Shown: positions 11,949 through 23,300 of the stretch, piece after piece | Layout: each line of letters starts with the position of its first letter | How positions within the stretch are numbered: the first letter of the stretch is position 1 | Assembly (NCBI GenBank): GCA_005223375.1 | Contig: RXOD01004046.1 | Location: 1-30,590, forward strand | Length of the DNA stretch: 30,590 nt | From: Amoebophrya sp. AT5.2 | Taxonomy: Eukaryota; Sar; Dinophyceae; Syndiniales; Amoebophryaceae | Reading direction: 5' to 3' | Translations under genes and position numbers: made by a program | The notes under the pieces: generated by a model | The model's input: the letters and a program-made list of their open reading frames with translations, nothing else | The model's database searches: none | Told to the model about the DNA's origin: nothing

Positions 11949-13463
11949 ATGGCGCCAAAGCGTCACAACTCTAATAAACTATGTCTTCGCGGACACGGCC
12001 AGCGACAAAGTCGGGGCCCTTTTCGCGAGGCCCGCGTCACGTTCGATGAGTTTCCGCCGGAGTTCGCGGAATTCGACGGCTTTCCGTCGCCGGCCGGCAG
12101 CGCGACAAATCCTGCGGGGAGAGCAGCGTCGCGATTCGATCCGATGGGAACTCCACGCCGCGCAGTCATGGGCAAACACCTCCAGGGGGCCGAAAATATA
12201 CGGACGCAGCATGAGGAGCAAGTACTTCGCCACGATGTCAAGTCGTCGGCTCCGGAGCGAAAAAACGGCCTGGCAGCGTCGACGCCAGGCTCTCGCGCTG
12301 GGTTCAGCTCAGATGACGGCTGCAGCAGTTTCCGCCAGCTCATCTCGCGGGAGTCTGGGACAAACCGCAAGCGTCACTCTGTTCCGGATTCAAGTGCAAC
12401 GTCCCCCGCCGCGAGTCGTGCTCGCTTCGATTCGTCCGATTCTGAAGAAAGAGCTGCAACCTCCCGCTACATCCTGGACACCATGAAGAAGCACAGGGAG
12501 GCGAAGATGGCAGGAAGCCGCATGATCGCCACGGATTCTGAACTCCAGGCCGAGGGCTTCGGCTTGGATCCGCCAGCAGACGCGCCGCGCTCTACATCGA
12601 CTCACACGAGTCAAAGACGAGAAGCAGGCGCGCACGAAACTCTTGTTCTTTCCGGGGCGGCCGATGAGATATCGGATGGCGACGCATCTGACGGACCACC
12701 AGTGGCGCTCTTCTCATCAGCAGCAGGCAGGAAACCGGGCAGATCATCTGACTCCGCGTCTTCTAGTGCCATCAGCGCCGTGCCCCCGGCTCCGGTAACA
12801 CCAGCTCGGGCGAAGAGTAGTAGCATCGTGGCCGCCGACGCATCTCTGAGAACGCGTCCGACTCGCGGGAAGGCAAAGGAGCAGATGACCGCACCTCTCA
12901 CCAAATTCAAGGACCTGTGCTATGATGTGTGGTCTCACACCGAGAAGAAGACCGGCATCCGCGTGCTCATCAACCGGAACAAGAAGAAAAATGGCGCGTA
13001 CGGGGTAAGCATCCCTGACACCACAGCCAGATTCCTCCGCCAGGTAACTGAGGCGTACGCGGTCGACCAGTTTCGAATGGGGATGGAGATGAAGAAGCAG
13101 GTGAAAGCCGGAAAGCTGTTACCAGATACGATTGCCGCGGCGGCGAAGACGGCACTGGTGCAGTCCATTGTCACGGACGAGGAATCCTCGGGGGCGCAGC
13201 GCAAAAAAAAACTGGAATGCTCGCCGAACTACTACTACCCCACACCGAAAAAGCAGCCAGACTGTCTCGACGATATCGAGGACGAAGAGGAGGCGAGTGG
13301 AAGTAGTGACGACGGGGAAGCGGAAGCAAAGAAGTGGGAGGAATATGATGACCAAATCTACGAGAACGTAGTGAAAAATTCAACTCTCTCCGAAATTCAT
13401 TCAGATATTCTGGACACTTTTGGTTTTGCTCTGGGTGAGCTGAGCAGGCCCGCCGACAACTGA
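11949..13463 (+). CDS. Uncharacterised basic/acidic, probably nuclear protein (504 aa)
   Basis: The frame runs from ATG 11949 (purine at -3 and G at +4) to TGA 13461-13463. Residues 1-310 are disordered and Ser/Ala/Arg-rich with basic patches (MAPKRH, TNRKRHS). Residues about 313-395 look folded: an aromatic stretch (FKDLCYDVWSHTEKKTG), a Lys-rich turn (NRNKKKNGAYGVSIP) and amphipathic helices follow. A basic RKKK, then an acidic stretch (DDIEDEEEASGSSDDGEAEA) lead to a helical C-terminus. Alternating basic and acidic tracts suggest a nucleic-acid-binding or chromatin role; this is inference and I recognise no family. The frame crosses a run of nine A at about 13203, which would be prone to slippage or assembly error. 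It sits 1.3 kb upstream of another large unknown gene on the same strand. Confidence 0.75.
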   Translation: MAPKRHNSNKLCLRGHGQRQSRGPFREARVTFDEFPPEFAEFDGFPSPAGSATNPAGRAASRFDPMGTPRRAVMGKHLQGAENIRTQHEEQVLRHDVKSSAPERKNGLAASTPGSRAGFSSDDGCSSFRQLISRESGTNRKRHSVPDSSATSPAASRARFDSSDSEERAATSRYILDTMKKHREAKMAGSRMIATDSELQAEGFGLDPPADAPRSTSTHTSQRREAGAHETLVLSGAADEISDGDASDGPPVALFSSAAGRKPGRSSDSASSSAISAVPPAPVTPARAKSSSIVAADASLRTRPTRGKAKEQMTAPLTKFKDLCYDVWSHTEKKTGIRVLINRNKKKNGAYGVSIPDTTARFLRQVTEAYAVDQFRMGMEMKKQVKAGKLLPDTIAAAAKTALVQSIVTDEESSGAQRKKKLECSPNYYYPTPKKQPDCLDDIEDEEEASGSSDDGEAEAKKWEEYDDQIYENVVKNSTLSEIHSDILDTFGFALGELSRPADN

Positions 13464-14741
13464 TCTGTATGTTTCCGTTCTCGATGTCCATCTCATGCTG
13501 TCACTCTACTAAGTACGTCGCGACCATAGATTTAGAATCTTGGCTCTTGCGGCAATAATTTTTTTTGGAAGATGTAGCCAGAGAATTAGTATACTTTTTT
13601 ACTTCGTCAGCGGTCGCCCGCACAGACTGAAGCCAAATTCAATGACTTTTTTGCCTACACCGGCCGCGACTCACGCGCAACGACCTGAAGATCGCACACG
13701 GAGAAGGAGGCCGCGATCGCCTCATAGTGTAAATATGAATTATATGTATCTTCTACTTTTGGTATTCCTTGCGAGGAAAGACATGGTCATCAACATTGAG
13801 CGACAAACTCTGCACAGATAAAGCAGCATATGAAGATCATAGGACGCGGGCTGTCAGCATTCATTCATTGTCTTACCGTCGTCGATTTCGTGCTCGTCGA
13901 CATTCATGTGCGGCGAGTTCCCAAAAACAAAGCGTTTTCCGTTTTGTATGTCTGAGCTTGATCGTCTTTGCAAAGAGGCAAACTCAAATGCGCGAGCCAA
14001 TACGTACTTGCAAACCGATTTGCGGGCTGTCGTGAATTCGTCGTGATAACTTCCTTGCAAACCGACTCTCTACTTTGTGGCTCCTTCGTGGTGAATCCGT
14101 TTTCCCCCCCAGATGTATATATTTCTCCCGGAGCCCGGTTGTTATTTTTTCGTGACTCCCCCGATATATGTATGCGATTGATAGATTAATACATGTGGAC
14201 CCTCCGCTGCGTTGCGCGGGTTGACATCGACAGATGCCTTGTTCAGGGCAAGCCATTTACTGAGCACAGAAGTAGTAATATAGAAGCAGACGTTATAGAT
14301 ATAGTTATTGCTATGGTCGCGCGGCTCCGGTCAATAGTCAGCCAGTTCGTGTATATGCGCCTGCGTCCTCCAATTCTAAAACTGCACCTGTTTCTACGCC
14401 TGGCTGCAGTCACATAGTAAGGAAGTCGTCCACTTGGGGCCAATCGATAGGTCCACGACCTTCCCATTCGCGAAAAGCACTGCGCTCAAACAATCTACGA
14501 AGAGATGATCCGCCAAGCAATCTAAACCCCCGCCTTCGCCGCTGTCCGGGCCCCGCCGCTGCGCGCCCGGGTCGGGTCCCCGCCGCCGGTTCCTGCCCGT
14601 GCCGCTGGCCCCCACCGCGGCCGCCGCCGCTGTCACAGCCCCGACGACCCGCCTTCTCTTCACGGCGCTGGACGAAGACCTACTTCGCCTTCACGCGTGG
14701 CGGGCACCTGCTCCGTGCTCAAGGCGCCCAATAGATACAAG
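13464..14741. other. Intergenic spacer
   Basis: About 1.28 kb. The first 1 kb is AT-rich, with several short T-runs and no coding-like frame. From about 14526 the sequence becomes very C/G-rich, and the frame of the next gene is open without any ATG until 14742. That part may be 5' untranslated sequence or the end of an unseen upstream exon. Confidence 0.5.
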
Positions 14742-17700
14742 ATGGCGGCAAGCAAAGGAATCGCCCGCAGCGCGGGAGCGCCGCCGCCGCCCAATCCGCG
14801 CAACGACTCACCACCGCATCCCAACGGCGACTCTCCGGGCGCCGCCTCGGTTCTCCCGATGGCAAAGAAGCGGAAGCTCTCGAAATTCCACAAAAAACTC
14901 GTCGAGGCGGATCGCCCCGTCGACTGGGAGAAGATTTGCAAGCCCGGTAACGTGGCTGCACGTCGAAAGGCAGCAGCGCAGCAGCTGACGGAGGTCGGCG
15001 CAGATGACGAGAGTTCCGCGTCGTCGGAAGAAGAGCGGTCGCGGAAAAGAAATCTGAAAAGCCGAACGCTCGCTGAGCAGCGCGGCCGCAGCAAGAAGAA
15101 GCCAGAATCCAAAGCGGCTGCGAAACGCGGTGGCGGGGGCAGCGCCAGAGGTGGCGCACGGGATCGAAGGTCCTCCGAATCAAGGTCCACTCACCGCAGA
15201 CAAAAGAAAAAGCACAAACTCGGGCCGCAGGCTGCGGCTGCGCCGGCAACAGCAAAAACGAGCAAGCAGGACTTTGCGGGCGGGGCGACGGCGAGCAGCG
15301 AAGCAGCGAGAAACGCGCCAGCATCTTCTGCGCCGAGATCCAGTTTAGAGAGAACTCTCTACGAGCTGCGCCATCGCCTGACCACCCGATCTACTGAGCT
15401 GCTGCGCGATTTTTTCACAAACAAGTCGCGAGCGAGTGTGCGGAACAACGACTGGGATGGCGTCCAGTGCCATGGGATGATGGCGGAGTTCTGCGTTCAG
15501 TTCAGCTCGGAGGCGTTGAAGATTGCGCTGGAGAGTAGTAGAAAGTGCCGCCACGTCTTTTTGAGAATTGAGATGGATGGAAGCAGCCGGGAAACGAAAG
15601 ACGAAAAAGGCCGGGTCAACCGGTCTGCAAAGTGGTTGGCCACTGCTCTTTCCGCGTGGTTTTCTGGCCTCGGCGTGCCACAACGAATGTGGCCGCGCTG
15701 GAACTACCTACCGACGAGAACGGTCCTGCTCAAGCCGGGCCGTGAATTGGAGGACGGAGTCACCCCTTCCGACAGGAATGCCCGCCTGGCGCTGGACACG
15801 ATATGGCCGTACGTGGAGAAGCTGCCGCGCGGATGCATGTTCAGTCCGGTTGTGTCGGGCGACGCGGCGGAGACAGCAGCGATTGCGTCGTTTCTCGGTT
15901 TGTTGGAGAGCCGGATTCGACAGCAGAGACCGGACATCGTTTACCTTCCTCATTACCATCGATGCTCAGTCCATCAGATAACCCTGACCGGGGAGGACTG
16001 CGGAAAAATGTACTCGCTCATGTGCGGCACCACGCAGAAACGATTTCAAAACAAAATCTACTTGCAGGCGCCGCCCACCTATTTACTTACTTTTGTCTTT
16101 GCTTTGCTGTTGGTAGATGTAGAGGCATACATTTAGATTCATAGGTAGCCAAAGACATCAACATCATAACAAGTAGACGAAAAGCTGCTGCTTCTTCAAG
16201 TCACTACTGCATGCACGCCCTCAGGTTCTGCAAAAGCGGCGGCAGTCGTCTGCGGTCCTCAGTGCGATCGAGAAGCAAGCTGCGGAAAGCGTCATCCTTC
16301 TCCGACCTGACGAGAAGAAAAGCTTCGAGAGCAGGGCGAAAGCATACGGGGAGTTTTTAAAGGACATGCGCTGTGATGCTGCTGCGAAGGACTTTCAAGG
16401 ATGTGCACCCCAGGTGACTTTGGCAGAAAATCCAGCAGGCGAGCACGTTGACGACCGCGGCCGGTTTGCGGTGAAGGTGCCGAACGAAAAGCGGAGAGCG
16501 CAGGTGGAAAAGCGGTGGCGAACACTTTACACGAAGCTCAAAGAGCCAAAGTTAACGCGTTGGTTGACGTACGGCGACGGCGCCCGCGTCGAGTGCGTAC
16601 ACGACTCCCTGAATTACGCCGCCCACTGGATAACGAAGAAACCGTGGTTCTTCACCGCCGAGGAATGGCGGGAGTTCCGGCGTGACCGTCACATGGATGA
16701 ACGGTATTCCGTGCAGAAGCTGTTTACCGCGCACATCTTCAACCCCCTCGACGCGGCCACGATTTGCGCGCTGTCGGAATCGGATGGAATAGCCTCGACG
16801 CGCGACATGGAGGCGGAGTCCAACCGTGCATTTCCTGAAGAGGCCCGGCGCATGCGGAGCCTGGAGCGAATGGAAAGCCAGATGGACTTCGTAGCATTAT
16901 CATCGAGACGAATCAGCGCCGAGGACAAGGCGGAGCTGCATATTGATGCCTACGGGGTGCTCATGGCAGGATTAGCAACGCTGAAGTGGAAAGTAACTTC
17001 CGGGCTACGCGATCGGCACGACCAGAGGAAGCAGCAAATGGAAGACGCAGCAGCGAAAGACGACGCCAGCACTTCGTTTGCTCCGGCAGCTGGGGGGGAA
17101 CGGTATGTCACCAAGGTGGTAAAGGAAGTGATCAAAGACAAAGACCGCAAGCTAGTGAACGAGCCCGGGTCGCTCTGTCTGATAAGCATCGGACGTACAC
17201 TCGCCAAGATGAGCCTGCCGGAAGCGGTGGCGGCCTACCAATCGTTGTGCTACGGCTTGGGACTTTCTGTTCCGCACCAGGCGGCCTGCGAGAGACTTAT
17301 CGCCCTCGCGAAAAGCGAGCAGCAAGCAGTTCTGCATACTTTGCGCGGGATGGTGCGGGTGAGCCAGTGCGTCCTGCAGCGCAAATATTCCGCGGAGCGG
17401 GCGGTCGCGGAAAACTATGAACTCAACGGCTCGAGTGAGAGCGACAGCAGCGGCGACGAAGAAGACTCGGAGTCAGATGACTACTGGGAGGACGACCTCC
17501 CCGCGCCAGAAAAGGGCACGAGAGCAATGAAGAAGCAATTGCCGGACGACGAGCAGCAGAAGCGCCGTCTCCTTCAAATGGAGCGGGCGCCTGCCTGGAA
17601 TATCGAGTGGGCGAGGCGGTACAAGAAGACTTGGGGCCCGGCGCACGGAGGAATCACGATATCGCCGGAGGAGAAAGCCAAGCTGAAGGCTGAGGCTGCT

Positions 17701-19269
17701 GATCTTGCGGCCCTGCAGAACACGCTGAAGAATGAGCGCGACAAAAAAGAGGAGCAGGAGGCCGATGTGCAGAGTCGCAAGTTTCTCGGGCGGCGTCTCC
17801 GGGCAGCCGTGCAACTACGTTTTTTCACGGAGTTAGAAAGACTGGTGTGCTCGCATTGGTCGAAGGGCGCCACGCACGGCGGCGACCATGCAAAAAGGAC
17901 GAAGAAGGCAGAAGAGGCAGTGTGGACGAAGAAGAACATGAGCGAGCAGATGAAAAGCATCTACTATACGGAGAAGGTCCCGGAGTGGAAGTTCGAGTCC
18001 GCCGCAATGCAGTACTACAAATTCGGGGCGTCGGGGCCGGAGCGGCTGGCGGCGTGGACGGTTGCTTGCCGCCTGGGAAAGAAGAGCTACGTCGACTACC
18101 GGAAATACTTCCACCGCGAAGAACGGGAGGAGGAATACGAGGAATTAAAAGACGAGTTCGGGTCACAGCTCATGGGATTGGAAACCGCATTCGACAACCC
18201 AAGGGCGCCTATTGGGTTCGAGCTGCCGGACGCCGCTGTTGCCGCCGGCGTACCAGCCAAAGCAGTCGTTCTACTACACATCGAGCGGGGACCCTTCTCA
18301 TGGGTCGCGGCGCCTGCAAAAATCGACAGCAACGATCCAGCGGGAAAGAAGTTGACTGTGGACGATGTGATACTGCACGCCGAACCCATTATGTCCGTCC
18401 GCTACCGCGCCGAGCTACACAAGTGCAACGGCAAAGAGGGAAAGGCTTTTGCGGTCATCCTCAACAGCTTCCACGATGACCAGAGCTTGGGCGCCTCCAT
18501 AATTTGGGAGCAGAAGGCGCAGTTTCCGCTGAGAGGGCAAAACATCCAAAAGAAGGTAAAGCAGGACCGCGACGGCGAGTTGGATTCCACGAAGTGCGAA
18601 AATGCGAATCCGCGGCCAAAGCCGGAAGGGACACTGCGTGACCTCGAGAAGGCTGCGGAGGAAGCAGCTCTGCGGAAAAGGCTTGGACAACGAATTGTCC
18701 GGCAGGGGTTCGTACCTGGGGAAGAAGACGCGGAGAAACCCAAAAAGGCGAAGGCGAAAAGTGCACCTGGGAACAGCGGGGGAGGGAATAACAAGAGGCC
18801 GGTCGCGCCGAAGGAGGACCAAGAGAACAAGCTAGGAAGCTCCGACTCGGAACGAAGCACCGACGGGGAAAGCGATGCCGATGCGGTAGGGGGTTATGCG
18901 GATGTTCTGCAAAAGTACAACACGCAGTCGGAGAAGGAGCGCAAGGACTATATCCGGAGTGCTAAGGTGTTCCTGGAGGCGGGGGGAACCTGCTCGGTGG
19001 ACGGTTTCGCGATCGACATCGTGAAAGTTCACCAAGTAAAAGTTTACGCCGAGTGCCCGGACCGCAGTTTCGTGCTCAAGCAGCTGTCCAAAGAGAAGCA
19101 GTTTCCCTTCAAAAAGTACTTGCACATGCGTGGGGCGGCGGGGCAGAGGTTCTTCGAATTTCATCCGCGGAAGGACGGATGGAGATTTGGGCGTCGACTG
19201 GGGGAGCTTGCTGTGGGCAGAAAGAGTAAGGCTCTTACTCGATTACCTGGGGGATTTTCTTGGTTTTGA
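14742..19269 (+). CDS. Large uncharacterised two-exon gene (about 1456 aa)
   Basis: I start at ATG 14742 (ACAAGATGG context) and join 14742-16067 to 16225-19269 across a GC-AG intron in phase 0. Seen: residues 1-200 are disordered and basic, with AKKRKLSKFHKK as a likely nuclear signal. Residues about 205-440 look folded, and include an H-x-C-x2-H cluster (YHRCSVHQI, near 15955) that could bind metal. Exon 2 is long and mostly helical, with acidic inserts (SESDSSGDEEDSESDD at about 17435), Lys-rich charged helices near 17700 and 17900, and a Lys/Ser-rich linker near 18740-18870. I recognise no catalytic motif. The C-x2-H cluster faintly recalls transposase-derived folds, but I would not name it so. 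At the 3' end an alternative frame continues to 19615. Confidence 0.72.
16068..16224 (+). other. Probable GC-AG intron (157 nt)
   Basis: Exon 1 ends ...TACTTGCAG and the next base pair is GC. The acceptor is ACGCCCTCAG before GTTCTGCAAAAG. Phase 0 on both sides gives an uninterrupted protein. No GT nearby gives the right phase without adding a hydrophobic, AT-rich, unrelated-looking tail. TGTCTTTG (16094-16101) pairs with CAAAGACA (16150-16157) inside the intron. Confidence 0.6.
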
Positions 19270-19270
19270 G

Positions 19271-19615
19271 ATGGGGACGCAATCTGCTACCCATGAGAAG
19301 ACCTCGAAATGGATGGAAGAGAAAATCGCCCCTCTTGCGGCAGCATTAGATAGATACGACGTGAAGCCGTCGCTAAGGGAACGCATTAAAAAGATGGCGA
19401 CTTTTGAGGTAAACATGATAAAGGATTTCGAGGCCTACCGACCGACGCACGACGGGTGGACTGGACATACCCCAGTCATAACAAACAATAGGCACGTCTA
19501 CACGGGAGGAGATCATGCAGACGCCCGCCACTCTTTCGTGTCTTGGTCAATCGTTTTCGTTTTGTTTCTCTATGAGTTCTATGGAAAGCCTGCGCGTCCA
19601 TATCTAAAGCTATGA
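19271..19615 (+). CDS. Possible frame-shifted continuation or separate small ORF (114 aa from ATG)
   Basis: From ATG 19271 an open frame runs to TGA 19613-19615 and reads like real protein: charged helices (KTSKWMEEKIAPLAAALDRY), then a polar segment ending in a hydrophobic stretch. The same frame is also open upstream and reads sensibly back to about 19181 (DLGVDWGSLLWAERVRLLLD), overlapping the end of the preceding gene in the frame one base later. It could be that gene's true C-terminus after an indel or +1 shift, an exon of it, or a small independent gene. I see no usable GT donor in the short zone where the frames would have to switch. Confidence 0.35.
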   Translation: MGTQSATHEKTSKWMEEKIAPLAAALDRYDVKPSLRERIKKMATFEVNMIKDFEAYRPTHDGWTGHTPVITNNRHVYTGGDHADARHSFVSWSIVFVLFLYEFYGKPARPYLKL

Positions 19616-20386
19616 GCTACAGCATGGCGAGCCAGACGCGAGTATGCCATGTGCGACTTGCGATCAACACTTTTTTTAATCCTCTGTCACTTCACTGAGT
19701 CGCATACTAACTACGCGACGGCCTGTTTCTACTTTTTTGGTGCCGTATAGGTAGGCATCCACTTGGACGTGCCATCAAATTGTACTCCGTGAGGCCATGT
19801 CCTGCATGGAATCACTCGCATACTTATGGAGATGCTCGACAGCGTCTGGCGCAACCTCAAGAAGAGAAAGACGAAGCTTCTCACTCAGACCGTCAAGTGC
19901 ATCTGGTGACCAAAAGTGACGGTTCCGAGAGGTACGAAAAAGCCCTGAAAAATTTACAAGGGTATCATTTGTCAATTTTACAACGATGTCGCGACAGACA
20001 CTCCTGCGCAGGAGTGCTTGTCAATCACGGTAAAGCTCCGATTTACAGGAGTCGATGGCTGAGAAATTGCAAATTTTACATAGTCGCCTGTGTCACAAAA
20101 AGTGCGCTCTCATCTTGGGTCCGATGTCGGATGTTTCGAGAGCTGTTGCCGTCTCTGATTCTGAGCGAAGCGCATTGAGCAAAGGAGCCATGACCAGAGA
20201 GAAGACGCTGCGTGCAACAGCGCTAGAGTGACAGCATTGCGTTTTTGGTCTCTTTCCCAACAAAGAACTGAGCCGCACTGCGGCGCCATGGAGTCAAAAT
20301 CTAAACTCAAACACTTGTAGCAGCTCAGCGACTAATCTAATTCTTCGATAAACGTCTTCGTGGCTTGCCACCAAGAACTCGTAGCT
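19616..20386. other. Intergenic spacer with a strong palindrome
   Basis: AT-rich, no coding-like frame. It holds a perfect 18-bp palindrome at 19999-20016 with a second small one (TGTCGCGACA, 19988-19997) directly before it. No other element is recognised. Confidence 0.55.
19999..20016. repeat. Perfect 18-bp palindrome
   Basis: CACTCCTGCGCAGGAGTG is its own reverse complement. With one mismatch and one wobble pair the symmetry extends for another five bases on each side (19993-20022). It lies in non-coding sequence. Confidence 0.9.
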
Positions 20387-23300
20387 ATGCCAGCGAGAAT
20401 GAAGGCTTCTTCGTGCAAAAGCACGCCTGTCGTCCGCAAGGGGGCCATGAAGATGGGGAAGGCCATTTCGTCGGCGAAATCCAAGCAGGTGCGGTTCGAT
20501 GATCATTAAGGGGAGAGGTCCACTGGCCTGGGCACTTTTGGTGGAGCCAATAAGTAAATCGATAGATACATATAATCGTGTTTGAGTTTGGTCTCGTAAA
20601 TCCTCGGGTAGTTGGTGCTGTATTGTGCGAGCAGTGAGTGGTCTGTGTCATCGTGTATTCCCGTGTTAGTGTTGTGCCTATAATGTCACCAACTACCGTT
20701 TTGTGAGGCGTGGAGTGATGGTGTAGGGCGAATGAAGATTGTCATCTTCGTTTCGCACATGATGACGTGACGACGATGATGAAGCTTAGTCGCGAAATCA
20801 GCTACGCCCCGAAACCAAAAGTGCCGGCGTCCTTGTAAAATTCGGCCATTTCGAAGGACGTGGTGCTGCGGCGGGTGAGCAAACTCCTGAACGAGGACAG
20901 GACGGTCCCGAAAGGGGCGCTGTTCACCCGGTCCAATTTGCCCCAGGGCATTTTGGACGAATGCAGGGACCTCTACTCGTTTCATGGGACGCATGTCGCG
21001 AGGGCGAGTGAGCGGCTCGTCACGTGTGAGGCGTGGAAGAGCGCCACCAAAAAACTGGCGCGCCAGTTTCGTACTACTTTAAGCGGACGCGACTTATCTG
21101 CGCGCCCGCGTCTTTAGTTTTTTACTTTTTCAATGATGACGACTTTTATCTTCCGCCGGCTTGTGGCGCAGGCGGTTCAGCTTGCGCCCGGCGGCGAGCA
21201 TGCAGACGTATCCAAGAACCGGCTTGGCCTCCCCTCCTCGCCTAGCTTGTAGGACAGACCGGCGCGGGAGTTTCTCCAGCGACAGGAAAAATGGTCTTTT
21301 TCGCTCGGATAGGACTCCAAACTTGCCGAAAAAGACCATTTTTCAACTACCAGGTGCGAAATACCCCAATCGGTGCTGGGAAGACATGACCCCAGACTTG
21401 CCCCGGCCGAACTACGGCTGCCAGGAGATTGACGATATGCACGGCAAATCTCCGAGAACGCCTTCGTATTCTAGTCTCGGGACCACCATTACCAGCACGT
21501 GCTCGGTGTCATCGTCCTCGGTGTCAGGCGATGCCTTGGCCAAGATCTACTATCAAGGATTGTGGCGGCAACAGCATGGGCTGACCACCCGCGGCCGCGG
21601 TAAGACTTAGGGAAAAGCATAAAAAACCCCTTTTTTGAACGTTTGCGCAAGAAAGTGAACGAAAAAGACTATTTTTCCACTCGGGACCCCCGGTCTCGGG
21701 CAGAAGCCTTGGGGCTGAGATGGGAAGTCAAGCGAAGCCATGCTGGTCCCGCGTTGGTGGAGTTTGCGAGTCTAGGAGGAGCCATGGGGCCGCGCCAATC
21801 GCTGGCGCATGCCAGCCAAAAAGGGCAAAATAGTCTTTTTCTTTCACTTCGAACCCCAAACGAAAGAAAAAGACCATTTTTGGGGTTGTAGTGCACATAC
21901 GGAGCATCGCGTGGGGCCGGACTTTCCAGGTCAAGCAAAGACCTCAAAAAACATCATTATCGCGCACTTGGCGTCGCAAGTGCATGAAAAAGACAATTTT
22001 TCGTTATTTCTCAATTCTCCTTGATCATCAGGCAAAGGCAAGATGATCAAGGATTCGAAGCGCCTGGACTCGGCCTCCACCGTGCTGATCAGCTTCATCA
22101 AAGACCAGCGCCTGAAAGACTGCAAGTCCGGCAAGAGCTGGGACCAGCAAACGAACGCCTTCTGCAAGAAGGCTTTTGACAGCGACCCGACCAGCGCGAA
22201 GAACGCCCTCTTCAAGCTGCGCCGCGAGTGCAACCTCGTCGGCGCCATCGAGACGGGCATCAACAGCGTCGTGCAGGCACTGGTCGGCAAAATCGCGGAG
22301 GGCGTGAACACGATGGAGCAGTTCCTGACCTGGTACGTATTTCGTTAGTAAGTAGTAAGTAAATAAGTATCAGTAATAGTAAAGGAAGTGGAAGTAAGTA
22401 TCAGTAAGTAGTACGCAAGTAGTAAGTACTGTTTGTCAGTAAAGTCTATGACTTGCGATGTATCACTAACAATAGCTCGATCGAAGGCGGTTGTGGTTCG
22501 CTTCAACTTGGCTATACATACATAGGTACCGAAACGCCGGCTACTCGTTCGAAATTTTGAAGCCCATCATCGCCGAACTGAAAGCCGCCCACATGGACAC
22601 GCTGAAGATGAAGACGCTCGTCGACGGCAAGGGGAAGCTCGCGTCGGCCATGAGGAATGCCCCCGTGTCGCACCGGTTCTGGTTCGCGTGCATGCCGGTA
22701 AGTGATATTTCAGTTCGCGTAGTTGTAGTAGTGGCGCGGCGATTGATGGCGCTATGGCACACTCACACGTCATACTGGGCCCCATGCACAGCATTTCACC
22801 AAACATAGCTTTCGCCTCCGGATGTAAAGTCAATGTATACAACAGTGGATGAAGAAGAACCTCAGTGCGCTCCAGCTCGCACGCCGCCTCTTGATCTTCC
22901 TGATGAAGAAGAACATCGTGACCAAGGTCAGCGGCAACTTCCTCCTGCGCGCCGGCAGCGCGCTGGTCATGACCGGCATCACCGCGGCGTCGGATCTCGG
23001 CAGCGATCCGGACTACAACAAGACCCTGGACGAACTCGCGACCCTGATCAATCAGGAGTGCGGACCGACGGAGTGCATCAAGACCCTGTTCAAGACCATC
23101 TGGCCCGGCAAGGACGTCGCCGACATCTTGCAGCTGTCCCTCGACGAACTCATGGCGTTTTCCCAGGTCAGTGAGCTGGAGGCTGGCGAGATGCTCACCG
23201 TCTGCTACGACGAGATGAAGAAGTCCTCCCTGGCCTTTTTGCCGTTGTGCCACCTCTCGAAGACGAAGGCCGAGTCCACCAACGCGGTGTTCGGGCAAGC

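Noticed and set aside
15950..15980. H-x-C-x2-H cluster as evidence of a hAT-type transposase
   Set aside because: A single short motif is not enough; no acidic catalytic triad, terminal inverted repeats or target duplication could be tied to this gene.
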